The notes: generated by a model from the sequence alone, not told the origin. A stretch of 64,000 bases of DNA from Vesta saturnalis (GCA_036346205.1 JARFJB010000400.1:6993501-7057500); one strand, 5' to 3'. Shown: positions 35,357 to 46,914, counted from the first letter of the stretch. Translations and numbers: made by a program.

Positions 35357-36280
35357 AGTCATTATATCGACTTCTGTGGGTTTATATGATACGAATAAAA
35401 TGCGAAAGTAATTCAGCAACTCAATCTCGCCTTCAAAGTATCGTAAATTCTCTATTCCCAAAAGGCTCGAAAGCCGTCGTTCCTAGAGATACACCATTAA
35501 ACATTTTCGTAAAAATTATACAGTTTATTGCACAGGAACGACTTGATTTTGCTATGAGAGAAATTGTCTTTGATTTATTGTCAGTTGGTCGTCCAATTAA
35601 AATTATTTTAACACCAGAAAGGATGAGTATCGGTCTACGAGCGTTTTTAGTTGTTGCTGATAGCTTACAACAGAAAGAGGGTGAACCTCCCATGCCTAGA
35701 TCAATGGGAGTATTACCTAGCGGAAATACTTTGAGAGTTCGGAAAACGTTTCTGAACAAAATGCTGACTGAAGATACAGCCCGTAGTATTGGAATGAGTG
35801 CATATTTTCCGCATGTTCGAAGGGTGTTTGTGGATATCCTAAGGGCGCTTGATGCACAATATGGGCGCCCGTTAATGATGACTAGTACACAAAACGTTAA
35901 TAAAGAACCCGATGAAATGATAACAGGTGAACGAAAACCTCGAATCGATTTGTTTAGAACATGCGTGGCAGCGGTACCGCGACTAATACCGGATGGAATG
36001 ACTGGCGCTGAATTAGTTGACCTTCTTGCTCGTTTAACGGTACATATGGATGAAGAGTTGAGAGGTTTAGCTTATCAAAGTCTCCAAACGTTAGTAATCG
36101 ATTTTCCTGATTGGAGACAGGACGTAGTGTGGGGTTTCACACAGTTTTTGGCTCGTGACGTTTTAGACACATTTCCGCAACTCGTTGATAATGGCTTACG
36201 TATGCTGCTTCAATTACTAACAGCTTGGAAGAACACATTAACAGGAAATAGTGTTATAACTACTTCCAGCATGCGTTTAG
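35357..36280 (+). CDS. fry: Furry (fry) internal exon, armadillo-like region
   Basis: The exon opens after TTTCAG with a split codon and reads SLYRLLWVYMIRIKCESNSA. It continues through SIVNSLFPKGSKAVVPRD, DFAMREIVFDLLSVGRPIKI and ITGERKPRIDLFRTCVAAVP to the segment ending TAWKNTLTGN. This is the highly conserved cell-morphogenesis region of Furry proteins, large HEAT/armadillo-like scaffolds that bind NDR (Tricornered) kinases and act in cell-shape and dendrite patterning. The ATG at 35386 is an internal Met, not a start. The exon ends after TTTAG at 36280 with donor GTACTAAC. It is open and unmutated, so it looks functional, unlike the transposon genes around it. Confidence 0.93.
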
Positions 36281-36326
36281 GTACTAACAGAATTTAAGAA
36301 ATATTAATCTAAGCAGTGAGTTTCAG
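36281..36326 (+). other. 46-nt intron in fry
   Basis: GTACTAAC...GAGTTTCAG. Splicing joins TTAG to GTAAGGAA, restoring a Gly codon (G|GT) and the frame into KESSNTNEH. The intron contains in-frame stops (TAA near 36295). A CTAAC branch-like word lies at its 5' side. At 46 nt it is near the lower length limit for insect introns. Confidence 0.75.
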
Positions 36327-36900
36327 GTAAGGAATCATCCAACACCAATGAGCATGCCAAACCTGTGTTTCGTGACATGGGAAATCCCAAAAAGCCCGAC
36401 TCCCAAAAATCAGAGCCATTATCTTCCGTACTTCACCTTGTTGAAGCCTATGCACTGGTTATGTTGTGCAATATTCGTTTATCGCCCAGACGTCTCTCTG
36501 TTCACATTTTGAAGGATACTAAAATTTTGCTAAAAACACTAAACTGTTCTGAAGATCCTCCAGTTATTGACGTCATTGATCGTTGTTGTGCCCAAGTGTT
36601 AGAACAGTGTTTGTCGCATCTTCCAGCAGCCGAAAAATCAGCTGCCCAAGCAATGTCCTCCATTGATTTACAGTGGTTAGCTGATCGAAGCGCTTGTATA
36701 TGGACCGCTGGGTTGCATGAAGATGGAAATTTAAAAAATGGATCTAGTTTTAGCTTGAATGTCTTTGACCCATGGAGTATATGCTTATTTGGATATTTAG
36801 AGCGCGAGATGGTTTTGGGATTATGTCCAACTGTTATTAATCATAGTTGGCCTATTGTATTTACTAGAATAAACACTTTATTCCCAGTGATTGATCCAAC
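36327..36900 (+). CDS. fry: Furry (fry) internal exon
   Basis: It reads KESSNTNEHAKPVFRDMGNP and continues PLSSVLHLVEAYALVMLCNI, RLSPRRLSVHILKDTK, then VIDRCCAQVLEQCLSHLPAA and the NVFDPWSICLFGYLERE segment, ending TLFPVIDPT. It continues the conserved Furry scaffold directly from the previous exon. The donor is AAC|GTAAGAT at 36900/36901. There are no stops or frameshifts. A short variable linker (roughly the first 25 residues) precedes the conserved VLHLVEAYALV part, as expected between conserved blocks. Confidence 0.92.
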
Positions 36901-36950
36901 GTAAGATTGGAATATATTTTGTACACATATCTACATTTGCAAATTTACAG
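36901..36950 (+). other. 50-nt intron in fry
   Basis: GTAAGATTGG...AAATTTACAG. Joining AC to C restores a Thr codon and continues IDPTPVNDNRAS in frame. An in-frame stop lies at its start. Confidence 0.85.
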
Positions 36951-37127
36951 CCCCGTTAACGACAACAGGGCGTCGTTACTGCGAAGTTCAACTACTGTCA
37001 GGAAACCCGTAAATGAACGCGATGTCTACATACATTTATGGAAAAATTATGTCACATTCGCATTTCGTGTCGTACCCCCTGTTCCTAATCCGATTGTGAG
37101 ATGCGCCAGTCCAGATTTGAGTTTAAG
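36951..37127 (+). CDS. fry: Furry (fry) internal exon
   Basis: It reads PVNDNRASLLRSSTTVRKPV, then NERDVYIHLWKNYVTFAFRV and PNPIVRCASPDLSL. The ASPDLSL motif is a conserved point in Furry proteins before the next armadillo-like block. The donor after TTTAAG is GTAAGT (37128-37133), a consensus match. The exon is short and intact. Confidence 0.9.
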
Positions 37128-37276
37128 GTAAGTTTGGTGTTGGTTAAGTAATAAAAATATTGCTTGTGCTTTTGGGGCTTGAGGTAGATTAGTTTACCTT
37201 ATATGTACCTGCCGTGTTTGTATGCGGTTACGTGATTTTTTGTAAAATTCATAATGTTTATATATCTTTTTGTAAG

Positions 37277-37411
37277 TTTGCTGGAGAATATAGTAGAAAC
37301 AAGTAATCTTAGTACGAGTCTTGAAAATTTGGTGCAAGCTCAAGGGTTGGTTTCTACTGGAAGGTTTACGTTACCACTTTCAGCCATTCGAAAACAACCT
37401 AAACGTACCAG
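37277..37411 (+). CDS. fry: Possible alternative fry exon
   Basis: Acceptor TTTTTGTAAG at 37276, with donor CAG|GTGAAA after 37411. The frame joins SPDLSL to SLLENIVETSNLSTSLEN and on to VSTGRFTLPLSAIRKQPKRT. The codon at the junction (AG+T) gives the Ser expected after SPDLSL. The rest is not a conserved Furry block that I recognise and the acceptor is AAG rather than CAG. It could be an alternative or lineage-specific exon, or a chance ORF. Confidence 0.35.
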
Positions 37412-39176
37412 GTGAAAAAAATATTAGTTAATAGTAATTAATTATAATCTATTACTGCACAAAGATAGCAATTTAAGATTGCACATCATACATTTATCAC
37501 CAACATTGCAATAGGAATCACATTTCTAATATTTTTAACACACCATATCGTAGTACGTCGTTTTTTTTAAATTTGAGCTGTTTTGTTGTAGTGTTAGTGC
37601 AATTTCTGAGCAATATGACAGAACAAAAAGGTTGCAAGGATTTTATGGTTGAAAAGGTGTTCAGAAATTACCTTTAGTCAGCAATATATTGTAAGACAAT
37701 TCGTCTTCGGCGATGCGCCGTGAACTATTCGTCGAAAGTAAAATTTGCTGTAGTGATTTATCATAAAAGTTTTCTTAGAAACATGTTTAGTAATGATGAC
37801 AATAATAATTTCGCTTAAAATAGAAATAAGATAACCTTGACTTTTGTGTTCCAATCAATACAGATCGATTAACGTAATTGTTTCAGCGCAACTATTGTAG
37901 TAAAGAATTTTAAATCGTCAAATTCAAACTCGTATACAACGCCACGTTTTTAGTTCAGTTAAAAGAAAAACGACATTTTTGTTGCAACTATAACGGTTAG
38001 GATCTATTACAAGGGAAGCGTTCGCTGCAGGTACTTATTAACAATGCACGTCTAGAAAAATAATTTATTGACGGAAGTATATTTATAACTTACTGTTGTG
38101 TCGGTCTTCACGTGACGGTTTGAATGAATGAATAAGTGTGTGAATATACGCTCTCCCTCTCTCTTTCGTGGAAAAATAAAATATGACGACGATCATTGTC
38201 GTCTACAAAGCCTCCATCAAATTTGTGCCGATAATCCTACCAAATATTAACTATTAATATCGAGTATTTATCAATCAGAAGGAATTAAGCGAAACGCAGG
38301 TTTAACTTTACCTCATTACGTGAAGGTGCCGACACGATTTGAGAAATGTCTGAACACAAGAGAGGAGTACAGTGTGACTGGCATAAATAATTTCGGTATT
38401 TAATTATGATCGCTGACACCCTTATTGGTAAAAAGCTATTAGAAGAAAAATAATTCTGATCGAGGGTTGGCTAAATCCAACAAACCAACCCTGTCGGAAG
38501 CGTTTTAGTTTGTTTTAATTAGAGATAAAATAATTAATGATGTTTTATATAAATATGCTACTGTTATTTATTAACTCCTTTTTATTCCAAAATTATATTT
38601 TACTTCCTAAACATATAATCTTGTCAAATTTTTGTATCTTATGTGCAACTACTGATATCCACGTAACCCGTAAATACGTATAAACGTACGTATAATTTTT
38701 TTGGTGTCTTTTTATGGCAAATTAAAAAAATATAAGGTTACGTTACTTGCAATCGGCGAAGGCGAATTAACTTATTAGATTAACGATATTATTGTTTGTT
38801 TGAATATAGCAGCTGCATATGATATTGATCAGCAGTGATAAATTTTATTTAAATATGTTTAATTTTACTCTTTTTGTTTTTGAATATTCTTGTGTTTTAT
38901 TGTTATTGTAACAATAGAAAAATGTAATAGATCTACAGTTGAGGCAGTAAAGCATCAATTTCAGAATTTTAGTTAAGAAAAATAGGCAGTATGTCTAAAA
39001 ACGTTTTACTGTTTCGTTCAAGAGTTTCGTTTTTTTATTATTTTTTTTGTGCCGGGTGAGTCAACGAAAGAGTAAAGTAAACTGGTGTTTTATGGATAAA
39101 AACTTTGCCAATAACATGTATTTATTATTTTATATGGCTAATAAAAGTGTGCATTTTAAAAATATCCTCGACTATA
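37412..39176. other. fry intron, no gene recognised
   Basis: AT-rich non-coding sequence. No later fry block was recognised here or in the rest of the window, so the downstream intron probably extends beyond 64000. Confidence 0.5.
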
Positions 39177-39274
39177 CAGTGTTCCAAAAAAAGCAGGGCA
39201 AGTCACTAGTATTTTTTACGGAACGCCTTGTATATCATTCGATTTTTGGATTCTACATGCAGTATTAAATGTTA

Positions 39275-40854
39275 CAGGGTGTTCAAAATATATATGTTCA
39301 AACCTGTGAAACTTGAAATTCTAAAATATTACTTTTCTCAAATAGAACACCCTGTGTTAAAAGAATCAAAAACCACACAATTCTTCATAAGTATTTCTTA
39401 TACGTATCTCTCACCGTGTTTGAGTTATTTTGATTTTTCTATACTATTCAAAATTTGAAAGATTTTTCTTGTAATTGTTCGCAGTAGCCACGAAATCAAT
39501 TTCCCACATGACCTATTTGACCAGTCAAACTGTTGTTGCATTTTGGTAGCCATTTAATATTGTGTTCAATAGTAAAATAATGGATTACTCTAAAAGTGTA
39601 ATAATTGATGTGGTTTATGTATTAGGGGAGGCAAAAAAAGTTGTCTTCTTGTTCAAAGATTATACGGAACGAAGTATCCTGCTCGGCTCACTTTTGCAAA
39701 TTTGTTGGAGAGATTCGATTCTACTGGTATTGTGGATTATGTAAAACGCAAAGTGGTGAATAGAAATACCAGTAACCAAGAAAAAGAATTTGAGATTCTT
39801 CTTCATATTGAAGAAAACCCGCATGTCAGTAGTCTTCAGATAGCAATATGTGAAACGTCACTGTGTACTGTCAATTGGTCAATAATATAAGTATCATCCT
39901 TACCATATTGAATTACACCAGGAATGATGACTTCAAAGTAAACTTTTGCCAATGAGTGAGTGCTTAACTTAAGATTAATCCAAACTTTTTATCTTATATT
40001 ATGATTTCTGACGCGGCTACTTTTAGAAGCAATACTGCTGCAAATCGTCATAATATGCACTATTACGCATTAGACAATCGGTTTTAGATCCGACAAATGT
40101 AAAACCAAAACCACTAGTCCATAAATGTTTGTTGTGGCATTCTCCACAAGAGAATTATTGGACCGTATTTTTTTAACACTCCCCTGACAGGTCGTATCTA
40201 CCTTTAATTCCTCAAAGAAGTTTTGCCTAACCTCCTTTATCTGCTAATGATCAACGACATAATATTGCTGCAACAGGACGGTGACCCTCCGCACATAATT
40301 ATCCTGAAAAATTGATTGGGCGTGGATGTTTTGTTCAGTGGCCCTCAAGGCCGTGCGATCTTACCCATCAGATAACGATAACATTGGAGATGCTGGGAAA
40401 GGTGAGGGAAAACAATAAAACAACTAAATGTGTGTGTTTAGGGGGAGAGATACCTTTTCGAACAAGAAGAAGCTCTCATTAGTAACTGTTGAAGTATCCA
40501 ATGACTTGAGAATGTTCGTTTATTTTATGATAACGTAATCTATTTTCTGTTGGAGTGAATTAATATCTATGTTAATGTTTAGCATTTAAATGCAACTTTT
40601 TGTCTCTCTTGTTTTCAAATTTCATGAGTATTGCGTATAATCACAAGAAAAACCATTGAAATATTGAACAATATAGAAAAATCAAAATAACTCAAAAACA
40701 GTGAGAGAAAGGTATAGGATATTCTTATGAAGAATTGTGTGGTTTTTGATTCTTTTTAAGACAGCGTAAAAATATACAGGCTATTCTATTTGAGAAAAGT
40801 GATACTTTTAAATTTCAGGTTTCGCAGGTTTGGACATATATTTTGAACCCTCTG
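39275..40854 (+). mobile_element. Tc1/mariner-type transposon I, nested in J
   Basis: The left end CAGGGTGTTCAAAATATATA matches in inverted form the right end TATATTTTGAACCCTCTG. TIRs are about 180 bp and include the CACACAATTCTTCATAAG block. TA flanks both ends (39273-39274 and 40855-40856). Length is about 1.58 kb. Confidence 0.85.
39580..40390 (+). pseudogene. Transposase remnant of element I
   Basis: It starts MDYSKSVIIDVVYVLGEAKK. After a frame change it reads ARLTFANLLERFDSTGIVDY, KRKVVNRNTSN and ILLHIEENPHVSSLQIAI, an HTH-type DNA-binding half. The catalytic half is eroded. A QDGDPPH word near 40278 and WPSRPCDLTH near 40340 are all that remain of the HDG and WPP.SPDL blocks. Confidence 0.65.
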
Positions 40855-41112
40855 TAGCATTTATCACTAATATTTCTTCTCTAGAACATAGGCTTAAACT
40901 TGGTGTTTCTCAGTCCAAATATAAAAGTTTTTCTAGCAAACCCCATAATAATGTTATACCTGTAAATGCGATTTTTTGGATAAAATTCGAAAACCGTAAA
41001 TTTACCATGCATATAAATGACGTTTTATAATTGTACGTAGAATCCAAAAATCGAATGATATACATGGTGTACCAAAAAAAAAAACTGTTTTGTCATGCTT
41101 TTTTGGAACAAG

Positions 41113-41323
41113 AATAATTTTAAAGTTCTCACACTTACTATCGATTTACTATGATATAAATACATTTTATTGCCAAAGTTTACTCATAAAGCTTCAGTTT
41201 TCCATGACAACCATGCTTACTCGAATTATAACAAAAAATGTTATCTTACTAGATCACACCAAGGAAAATCAAATATGCCACAATATCGTAAATGCTGAAC
41301 ATACGAACTTTCAATTTAGACAT
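41113..41323. other. Non-coding spacer
   Basis: No gene or repeat was recognised between element J and the SINE-like repeat. Confidence 0.4.
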
Positions 41324-41458
41324 AATTAATTTTATTAAATATATAAATAAAAAGTTTACCTCGAGTAGCATTTGAACCTACGACCTGTACTTTGCTAGAG
41401 TACCGCGCTATCTAGATTCAAGCCTCAATCGATGTCAATTTTGTCTTTATGTATGTAG
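41324..41458 (-). repeat. tRNA-derived SINE-like repeat, copy 1
   Basis: On the minus strand it matches the repeat at 63072-63238. The shared parts are CATAAAGACAAAAT, ACATCGATTG, GGCTTGAA, GCGCGGTACTCTAGCAAAGT, ACAGGTCGTAGGTTCAAAT, CTCGAGGTAAACTTTTTATT and TTTAATAAAATTAAT. About 13 nt of the tRNA-like D arm are missing in this copy. The B-box (GGTTCAAAT) is kept. Confidence 0.75.
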
Positions 41459-41510
41459 AACTGATAATAAATAATAATAAATTTCAATTTAGATATTTTC
41501 AATATCTATC

Positions 41511-41560
41511 TGTAAGCGATTCCGAAACCGCACACTTTGCGCACTTGTTAAAATATAACT
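41511..41560 (+). pseudogene. Transposase C-terminal scrap
   Basis: The plus strand reads SDSETAHFAHLLK, which resembles the last line of the Tc1/mariner-type transposases found elsewhere in this window. Nothing else of the element was identified nearby. Confidence 0.4.
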
Positions 41561-42659
41561 ATTTCCTAACTAATTTTGTCTAAAGGTATATTAAATATGG
41601 TGACCAAATTATTGTGAAGCGACACAAAGCACTCTATTTTGAAACGCATAATTTTGAATGTACTTTATTAACATATTATCAAACTTGACCATTCAGTAAT
41701 AATGGTATGAAAAAGGGCGTGATGAAGTCAGTATTGTATCATAGAAATGCAAGGTAAACAAGAAGCTACCCTTAAGTGCAATTTATAAGTTTTGTGCAAT
41801 AATAGCTCAGTTTTTTTTAATGTCAAGAAAAGAACCATCAAGTATAACTGGGCATATTAGACTAATAAAAAAAAAATCTAAATCAGTAGCCAGTTTGTAA
41901 ATACACCAATGTAAAACTAAATCAGTTAAAGTATTTGCAAAGTTTGAAAATAAATTTGTTTTGACATCTCTAGATTTCTTCCTGCAGGGATATTTATGAC
42001 AGTTTCGCTCCGTCTACAAGGGGCTCCGCTCTGTATTCTGATTGGTTGATTGTTAAACTGTGCTACTTTAAAAACTAATGGTAGTTTCCTATAATTGTGT
42101 AAGCATGTAGTTAGCGCGATGGGGCTCCATTTCTGACAGATGGAACTCCATGGGAGCTCCATTGCGTCAACTGCATCGATTAATTTGCTATCATGGTATT
42201 CATGTGACCCGTCAACAAAAAAAACCTTTTTTAAAATAGCAATTAATGTTTATAACCATAAGACAATTGTAAAACAACTTTTACATGACGTGGGTATAAC
42301 ATTGTTCTATCTTAAAAGGTTTACACTAAAGATGCGAGAAGCCATGCCTAACTATTATTTAAAAATTTAAAGCAAGGCTGAGTGTTAAATATATTGTTCA
42401 TGTATACATTATTATAGGTTTTTCCAAGAAATATCGGATCAGCCCTGAAGAGAAAAAGAAACATAAATTACTGGTAAGATAGAATTTCTAACATGATAGA
42501 AAATAAGTCTGACGACTCAAAAAACTTTCCCACCTTCGATTATTTGAGCCGATGCAATAAAAAATAAGTAAATGAAAACTAAAACATAACTTCATAGATT
42601 TTTTAATTTATATAACTTGTTTACATTTGTATTTTCTTAAATACAAACGTTTATTCAAT
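41561..42659. other. Non-coding stretch
   Basis: No gene was recognised. Around 42120-42160 the words GGGCTCCATT and GGAGCTCCATTG repeat at short range. Confidence 0.4.
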
Positions 42660-42735
42660 TAAAAAAATCTGTTTCCAGAATTGAACCAGTATCGCACGGT
42701 GTATTACATTAATCCTAACCACTAAGCTAGTGGCG
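42660..42735 (-). repeat. Weak tRNA-like sequence
   Basis: The minus strand has an A-box-like word (TAGCTTAGTGGTTAGG) and, about 30 nt later, a B-box-like GGTTCAATTCTGG, followed by a T-run. The arms do not pair well, so a working tRNA is unlikely. It may be an old tRNA-derived repeat. Confidence 0.3.
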
Positions 42736-43329
42736 ATACCTAGTTAGACTTCTATCATGGTTAGTATTAAATGACAAGTAAAAGAAAGATAATCATATTT
42801 GAGTTGTCGTGGACCTTCCCCAACTGTTTATTTTAAAGGCCTTATCAAATTTCTTTTTTTATATATTGTAAAGTTAGACAAAGGGTTATGAGAGATCAGT
42901 GTAACAATTCCTATTGTTACTTTTGATTACTTTTGAATGTTGGCTTGAGTTTAGATTTCTTTTGGACAAGCCATTACAAAATTAAACTGCTTTTATATTT
43001 ATCGAATTGAATGACAAATACAGATCATTATCTCCAAGAGCGTAGTTGCGATAATTTTTTTGAAAACACATCTCAGTTCGTCTTAAATAAATGAGTAACC
43101 TTTGTTAAAAAAAATGTTATAACTTTTATATTAAGGGAAATAATCGCTTTTTATTAACGCATTTTTTGGTTTTGGTGGATTATCTTCGAAAGCACTCGGA
43201 ATTTTGATATTTCTAAGCAACATCTGATTGATTCAGTATGAAAAACTGTACAACAGTGTCCACTTAACCAAATCGTATCTTTATTAATAACAAAGTTACC
43301 CGTACAATAATAATCGATTTGGGACACAC

Positions 43330-43338
<9 letters not shown>
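42736..43338. other. Non-coding stretch
   Basis: No gene or repeat family was recognised. Confidence 0.4.
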
Positions 43339-43395
<57 letters not shown>

Positions 43396-43396
43396 T

Positions 43397-43454
<58 letters not shown>

Positions 43455-43500
43455 CTGCGCGTGCGTGTGTGTGCGTGTCTGTGTGTGCGCGTGTGTGTCG
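43339..43500. repeat. (TA)n then GT/GC simple repeat
   Basis: About 110 bp of TA repeats with ACATAT interruptions, passing into GCGTGTGTGTGCGTG-type repeats. The apparent reading frames on both strands are repeat artefacts. Confidence 0.9.
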
Positions 43501-44640
43501 TTCACGCATAATGATTTAGCGTGACGACTGATTATCATAATTTAATCTGAGTTTATGTCACTTAAGGTAGGGACGGAGGCAGTTTTATTTGGAAAAGAGA
43601 GAGAGAGAGAGAGTACGCTAAAGTTGATTTCAATAATGTGGAGATTTTTTTTGTTTTAATTTATCAACAAATACCCATGGAAGAATTTAGTAAAAATGTA
43701 AAAGTGCCGAATAGTTAGAGCTTTATTGGGTGTTTTGGAGCATTACGCTTCAGAATCGACCCAGTGGACCGTTGGTGGCGAGCAAAAAGCTAGGTTCAAG
43801 TATTTTTTCTTGTCTAGTGCACCCCCTTTGTTTGCGTCCATTTTACCCGGTTTAAGACAGGGTAGCGTCCAAATCATTACCCGATTAGACTTACCGTATT
43901 ATAACCACAATATTTTAATAAAATCCACGACCTCGCGACGAGCTAGTCTGTCCTTTCAGTTATGAGCCGTGCGACATTCTAATGCCGTTTGAACCCGTTA
44001 CATTTTAAAATATATATGAGCCACATGTTAGAAACGAACTGCAACCAGCCCCGGTCAAAAGGGACACTACATTTATAATTAGGGTTCCAGTTACGAATCC
44101 TAGATAACGAGTTGAAACCTGGAATAATTAGATTCATAATCGAGATTCCAGGTCCGAATCCTAGATGTGGTGACTTGGCAGGGTTCCGAATGTGACCAAT
44201 GGGGCTCAATGTGGTCTAGACAATATTGTAACCGACCCCTGTCAAAAGGACTTGGATACGGTTGCAACTCTCAATACAAGATTCCGAATTGTAACCAACC
44301 AAAAAGACCCTATATACGGATGCAACCCCCAGTACGCGACGGAGATTAATCTACCTCCACCAATATTTATCATTAACTTTGCATTCAACTCTAAAACGCG
44401 AATTATAAATCTGCAAACAACAATAAGCTATTATGGATAAGTCATTAAGGAAAAATCCAAAATCATCGGGATAATAACCTGGGAAACACCGAAAAATTTA
44501 TTAGTGTAAATTCAAAGTAGTCATTTCGGTAAGTGTCTATCTATTACGAATAACTGAATAACGTTTTTGTGTAATTGTGAAATAACAAACTCATAAAACC
44601 ACAAATGTTTATATGTTTATGAAGATGTAAACTTTCACCA
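43501..44640. other. Non-coding, with a degenerate 20-bp direct repeat
   Basis: A GA run (AGAGAGAGAG) lies near 43600. GATTCCAGGTCCGAATCCTA near 44142 and GGTTCCAGTTACGAATCCTA near 44083 are diverged direct copies. Frames such as 43726-43965 and 44192-44440 match nothing I recognise. Confidence 0.4.
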
Positions 44641-44644
44641 TTAT

Positions 44645-45735
44645 TAGACATATTAAAATACTTATCTTTTTTTTGGGTTTTTTCACACTGTATTTGTATG
44701 TTAATGTAGTAATATTATCTATTAAAGTTGTTAAAAATGTTGAAATTTGAAAATTGAAACATAAACATAAGCCTGCTATTAGTATAACAGTTTGATAAAC
44801 GTGTAAAGCCAACTATGGAATATAATTTTAGTGAAGAATAACTTGATCATTAAAAAATTAAATATTGTTACACTGTCTTGAAGATGACAAATCAGAACAC
44901 CCTGTAACGGTCGAAGGCTAACGATGAAAAATGTCGACCAAAAAACAAATTTATCAAAATATAATCCAGTTATGATGTAAGTGTAAAGTTGTGAAAAACA
45001 ATTAAAACAATCCAGTTAAACCCAACAAAGAAATAGCTTTGTCAATAAGTGCAAGTGCTGTTTAACAATGAAAAGCATAATACAGAACGTTTTATGTAAT
45101 TTTTAATTTTAATTTCAACTACATATGTTAAATTATAGTGCTGTGGTAATTTAACATATAATTACTAAAACATTTACTTCAAGGTCTAGGAAAAAACAGC
45201 AAAAAACCTACAAAAGCTAAAATTAAAATTAAAATCAAGACGTACCATTATGCCTTTTTTTAATTTTAAGATGCCAAAACCTACTAAAACGGAGACTTTC
45301 TTCTCCTCTATTAAAAGTATTAGGGTTTTTTTATATATCTCATGTTCGTTACGTCTTGTACCAAAGATACGTTTTGTGGTTCCATTGTATACTTTTCTAC
45401 ATGAACAAGATAACTTGTACACTCCGGAACATGATAATGGGTTTGAAACATATTTAGGTGACATTAAATGTTTTTTAATTTTTCTTGTAGGTTTAAAAAC
45501 AGTCCTAATACTACATTTAATTAGGATTTTTTCAATTCTATCTCTAACATTAGCTATAAAAGGAAGAAAAGCAATACCAACATTAAGAACTGGTGTTTCT
45601 TTAAGGTTATGTCTAGAAGGTGTAATAACATTATTAATATTTGTAAACCTTAAAAGATAGTGAATTATTATTTTTATTTTTAAATTTTAGTATTTCAAGA
45701 AATGGTAAACTTCCATTAGTTACTTTTTCCATGAT
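44645..45735 (-). mobile_element. Penelope-like element, 3' part (copy C)
   Basis: The minus strand, read from 45735 downward, encodes NGSLPFLEILKFKNKNNNSL, a GIAFLPFIANVRDRIEKILI block, KPTRKIKKHL, and a GIY-YIG-type endonuclease start (GVYKLSCSCRKVYNGTTKR). NHH/KSAVA segments are lost. An (AAAATT)n-type run and the non-coding PLE end down to 44645 follow. Compared with copies B and D the hairpin segment is missing. Frameshifts and stops make it inactive. Confidence 0.8.
45200..45720 (-). pseudogene. PLE RT tail and GIY-YIG endonuclease, truncated
   Basis: Penelope-like proteins join an RT to a GIY-YIG nuclease. Here the RT thumb (SLPFLEIL), the linker (FLPFIANVRDRIEKI), and the nuclease N-terminus (SGVYKLSCSCRKVYNGTTKR, then RRNEHE) survive. 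The YIG motif has become YNG. The catalytic Arg/His region is fused to the VGFGILKLKKGI tail by deletion. Confidence 0.8.
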
Positions 45736-45739
45736 AATC

Positions 45740-46615
45740 TGAATTCTAGGATTATAAAAACCAAAAACGTACATTAATATATCCAATAACACAAAAAACA
45801 ATGAAAGGGTTCAATACATAACAAATCACCATTCAATCATGTTAAAGTGCGTACAAAATTATAACATTAAGAAAAAAATAAATAAAAAGCAATTTAGCTA
45901 CACAAAAAAAAAACAATGAATAAAAATACCAAACATGTGGCCCTATATAACCAATCATGCCGGTCTGTAAGTAAATAAGCAAATGAACCAATAAGGCAAA
46001 TTACGGTACATATAAAATAGAACAACAGTAAAATTGCACTGATGATAATAAGATAACTGCCAGAACAAAAAAAAAAATAGGCAAGGAATTTACACTTACA
46101 CAATTGTTTAGTGACTAATAAAGCACAAAATACATACGTAAAATTACAATAAATTACATATAAAGAAAAATTAGTTCGCAGGCAAACAATTCTACTTAAA
46201 CAAACTGAATCAAAGACTTAAACAAAAAAAACTCATTAAAACAAAGCCTTACAAGAGTAAGTGCAAATAAATAACAACGTGACCCGATACACAAGCTTAG
46301 GCGACTGCGTAAGAAAAATACAGCCTCCCTTTCTCTGGTTTTACAATTATAATCGAAAGCTATCTTTTGTACGTTTCTCCACGCCCACCTTTACACAAAT
46401 ATAAATATAACAAACAACAATGCTAATTCGCCCAAATACACGAGGGAGGGAGCCATGTACTGTCTGACGCTAGCCCTTTTATTTTTAATAGATCCGTGTG
46501 TGCGTAATGAGATACTTTTTGTAAGGCAATGTTTGATTTTTAATACGTTACATTGACCTGTAGAATTATTTGCTGCGAGCTTTAATTTACATTAAAATGC
46601 CTACTTAAGTTTTGA
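45740..46615. other. Non-coding stretch left of the LTR retrotransposon
   Basis: No gene was recognised. ATAT at 46616-46619 is the left target duplication of the LTR element. Confidence 0.45.
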
Positions 46616-46619
46616 ATAT

Positions 46620-46914
46620 TGCGATTTTCTTTTTCAAATATTATTATTTATTACGAACTTAACCGTACAACCTTTCTATGCAGATTGTTGATACTTCAGT
46701 AAGAATCTGCTATACTTAATTGCTTTTTATAACTAATATGACAAGTTCCATAAAGTCTTGTTCACTTGTATTTAATCAATATATACATAATCGTACACCA
46801 CTTTTATATACAAATATCCATAAAACTTCTTTAAAATTCTATTATTATAAATTCTATGTCAAATATAAACTATATTCCTATCCCTTCTACATTACCCTAA
46901 TTCCACTCATCTCA
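46620..46914 (-). repeat. 3' LTR (left copy)
   Basis: 295 bp matching the right LTR over its length, for example GATTTTCTTTTTCAAATATT, TTAACCGTACAACC and ATAATCGTACACCACTTTTA. It begins TGCGATTTTC and ends CATCTCA on the plus strand. Confidence 0.93.

Larger units (their letters stand above)
39177..41112. mobile_element. MITE J, outer element interrupted by transposon I
   Basis: The left flank of transposon I (39177-39272) has TGTTCCAAAAAAAGC and GTATATCATTCGATTTTTGG. The inverted counterpart lies at 41034-41112 (GTAGAATCCAAAAATCGAAT; GCTTTTTTGGAACA). The left side is preceded by TA. The interior 40855-41030 is non-coding. Transposon I sits in J's left arm, so J is older. Confidence 0.65.

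Noticed and set aside
35386..36297. A stand-alone 303-codon gene starting at ATG 35386
   Set aside because: Conserved Furry sequence continues upstream of the Met to a clear 3' splice site, and downstream through a short intron, so it is an internal exon.
43726..44440. Three adjacent frames of 76-82 codons
   Set aside because: No recognised motif and overlapping on both strands in a region with short direct repeats.
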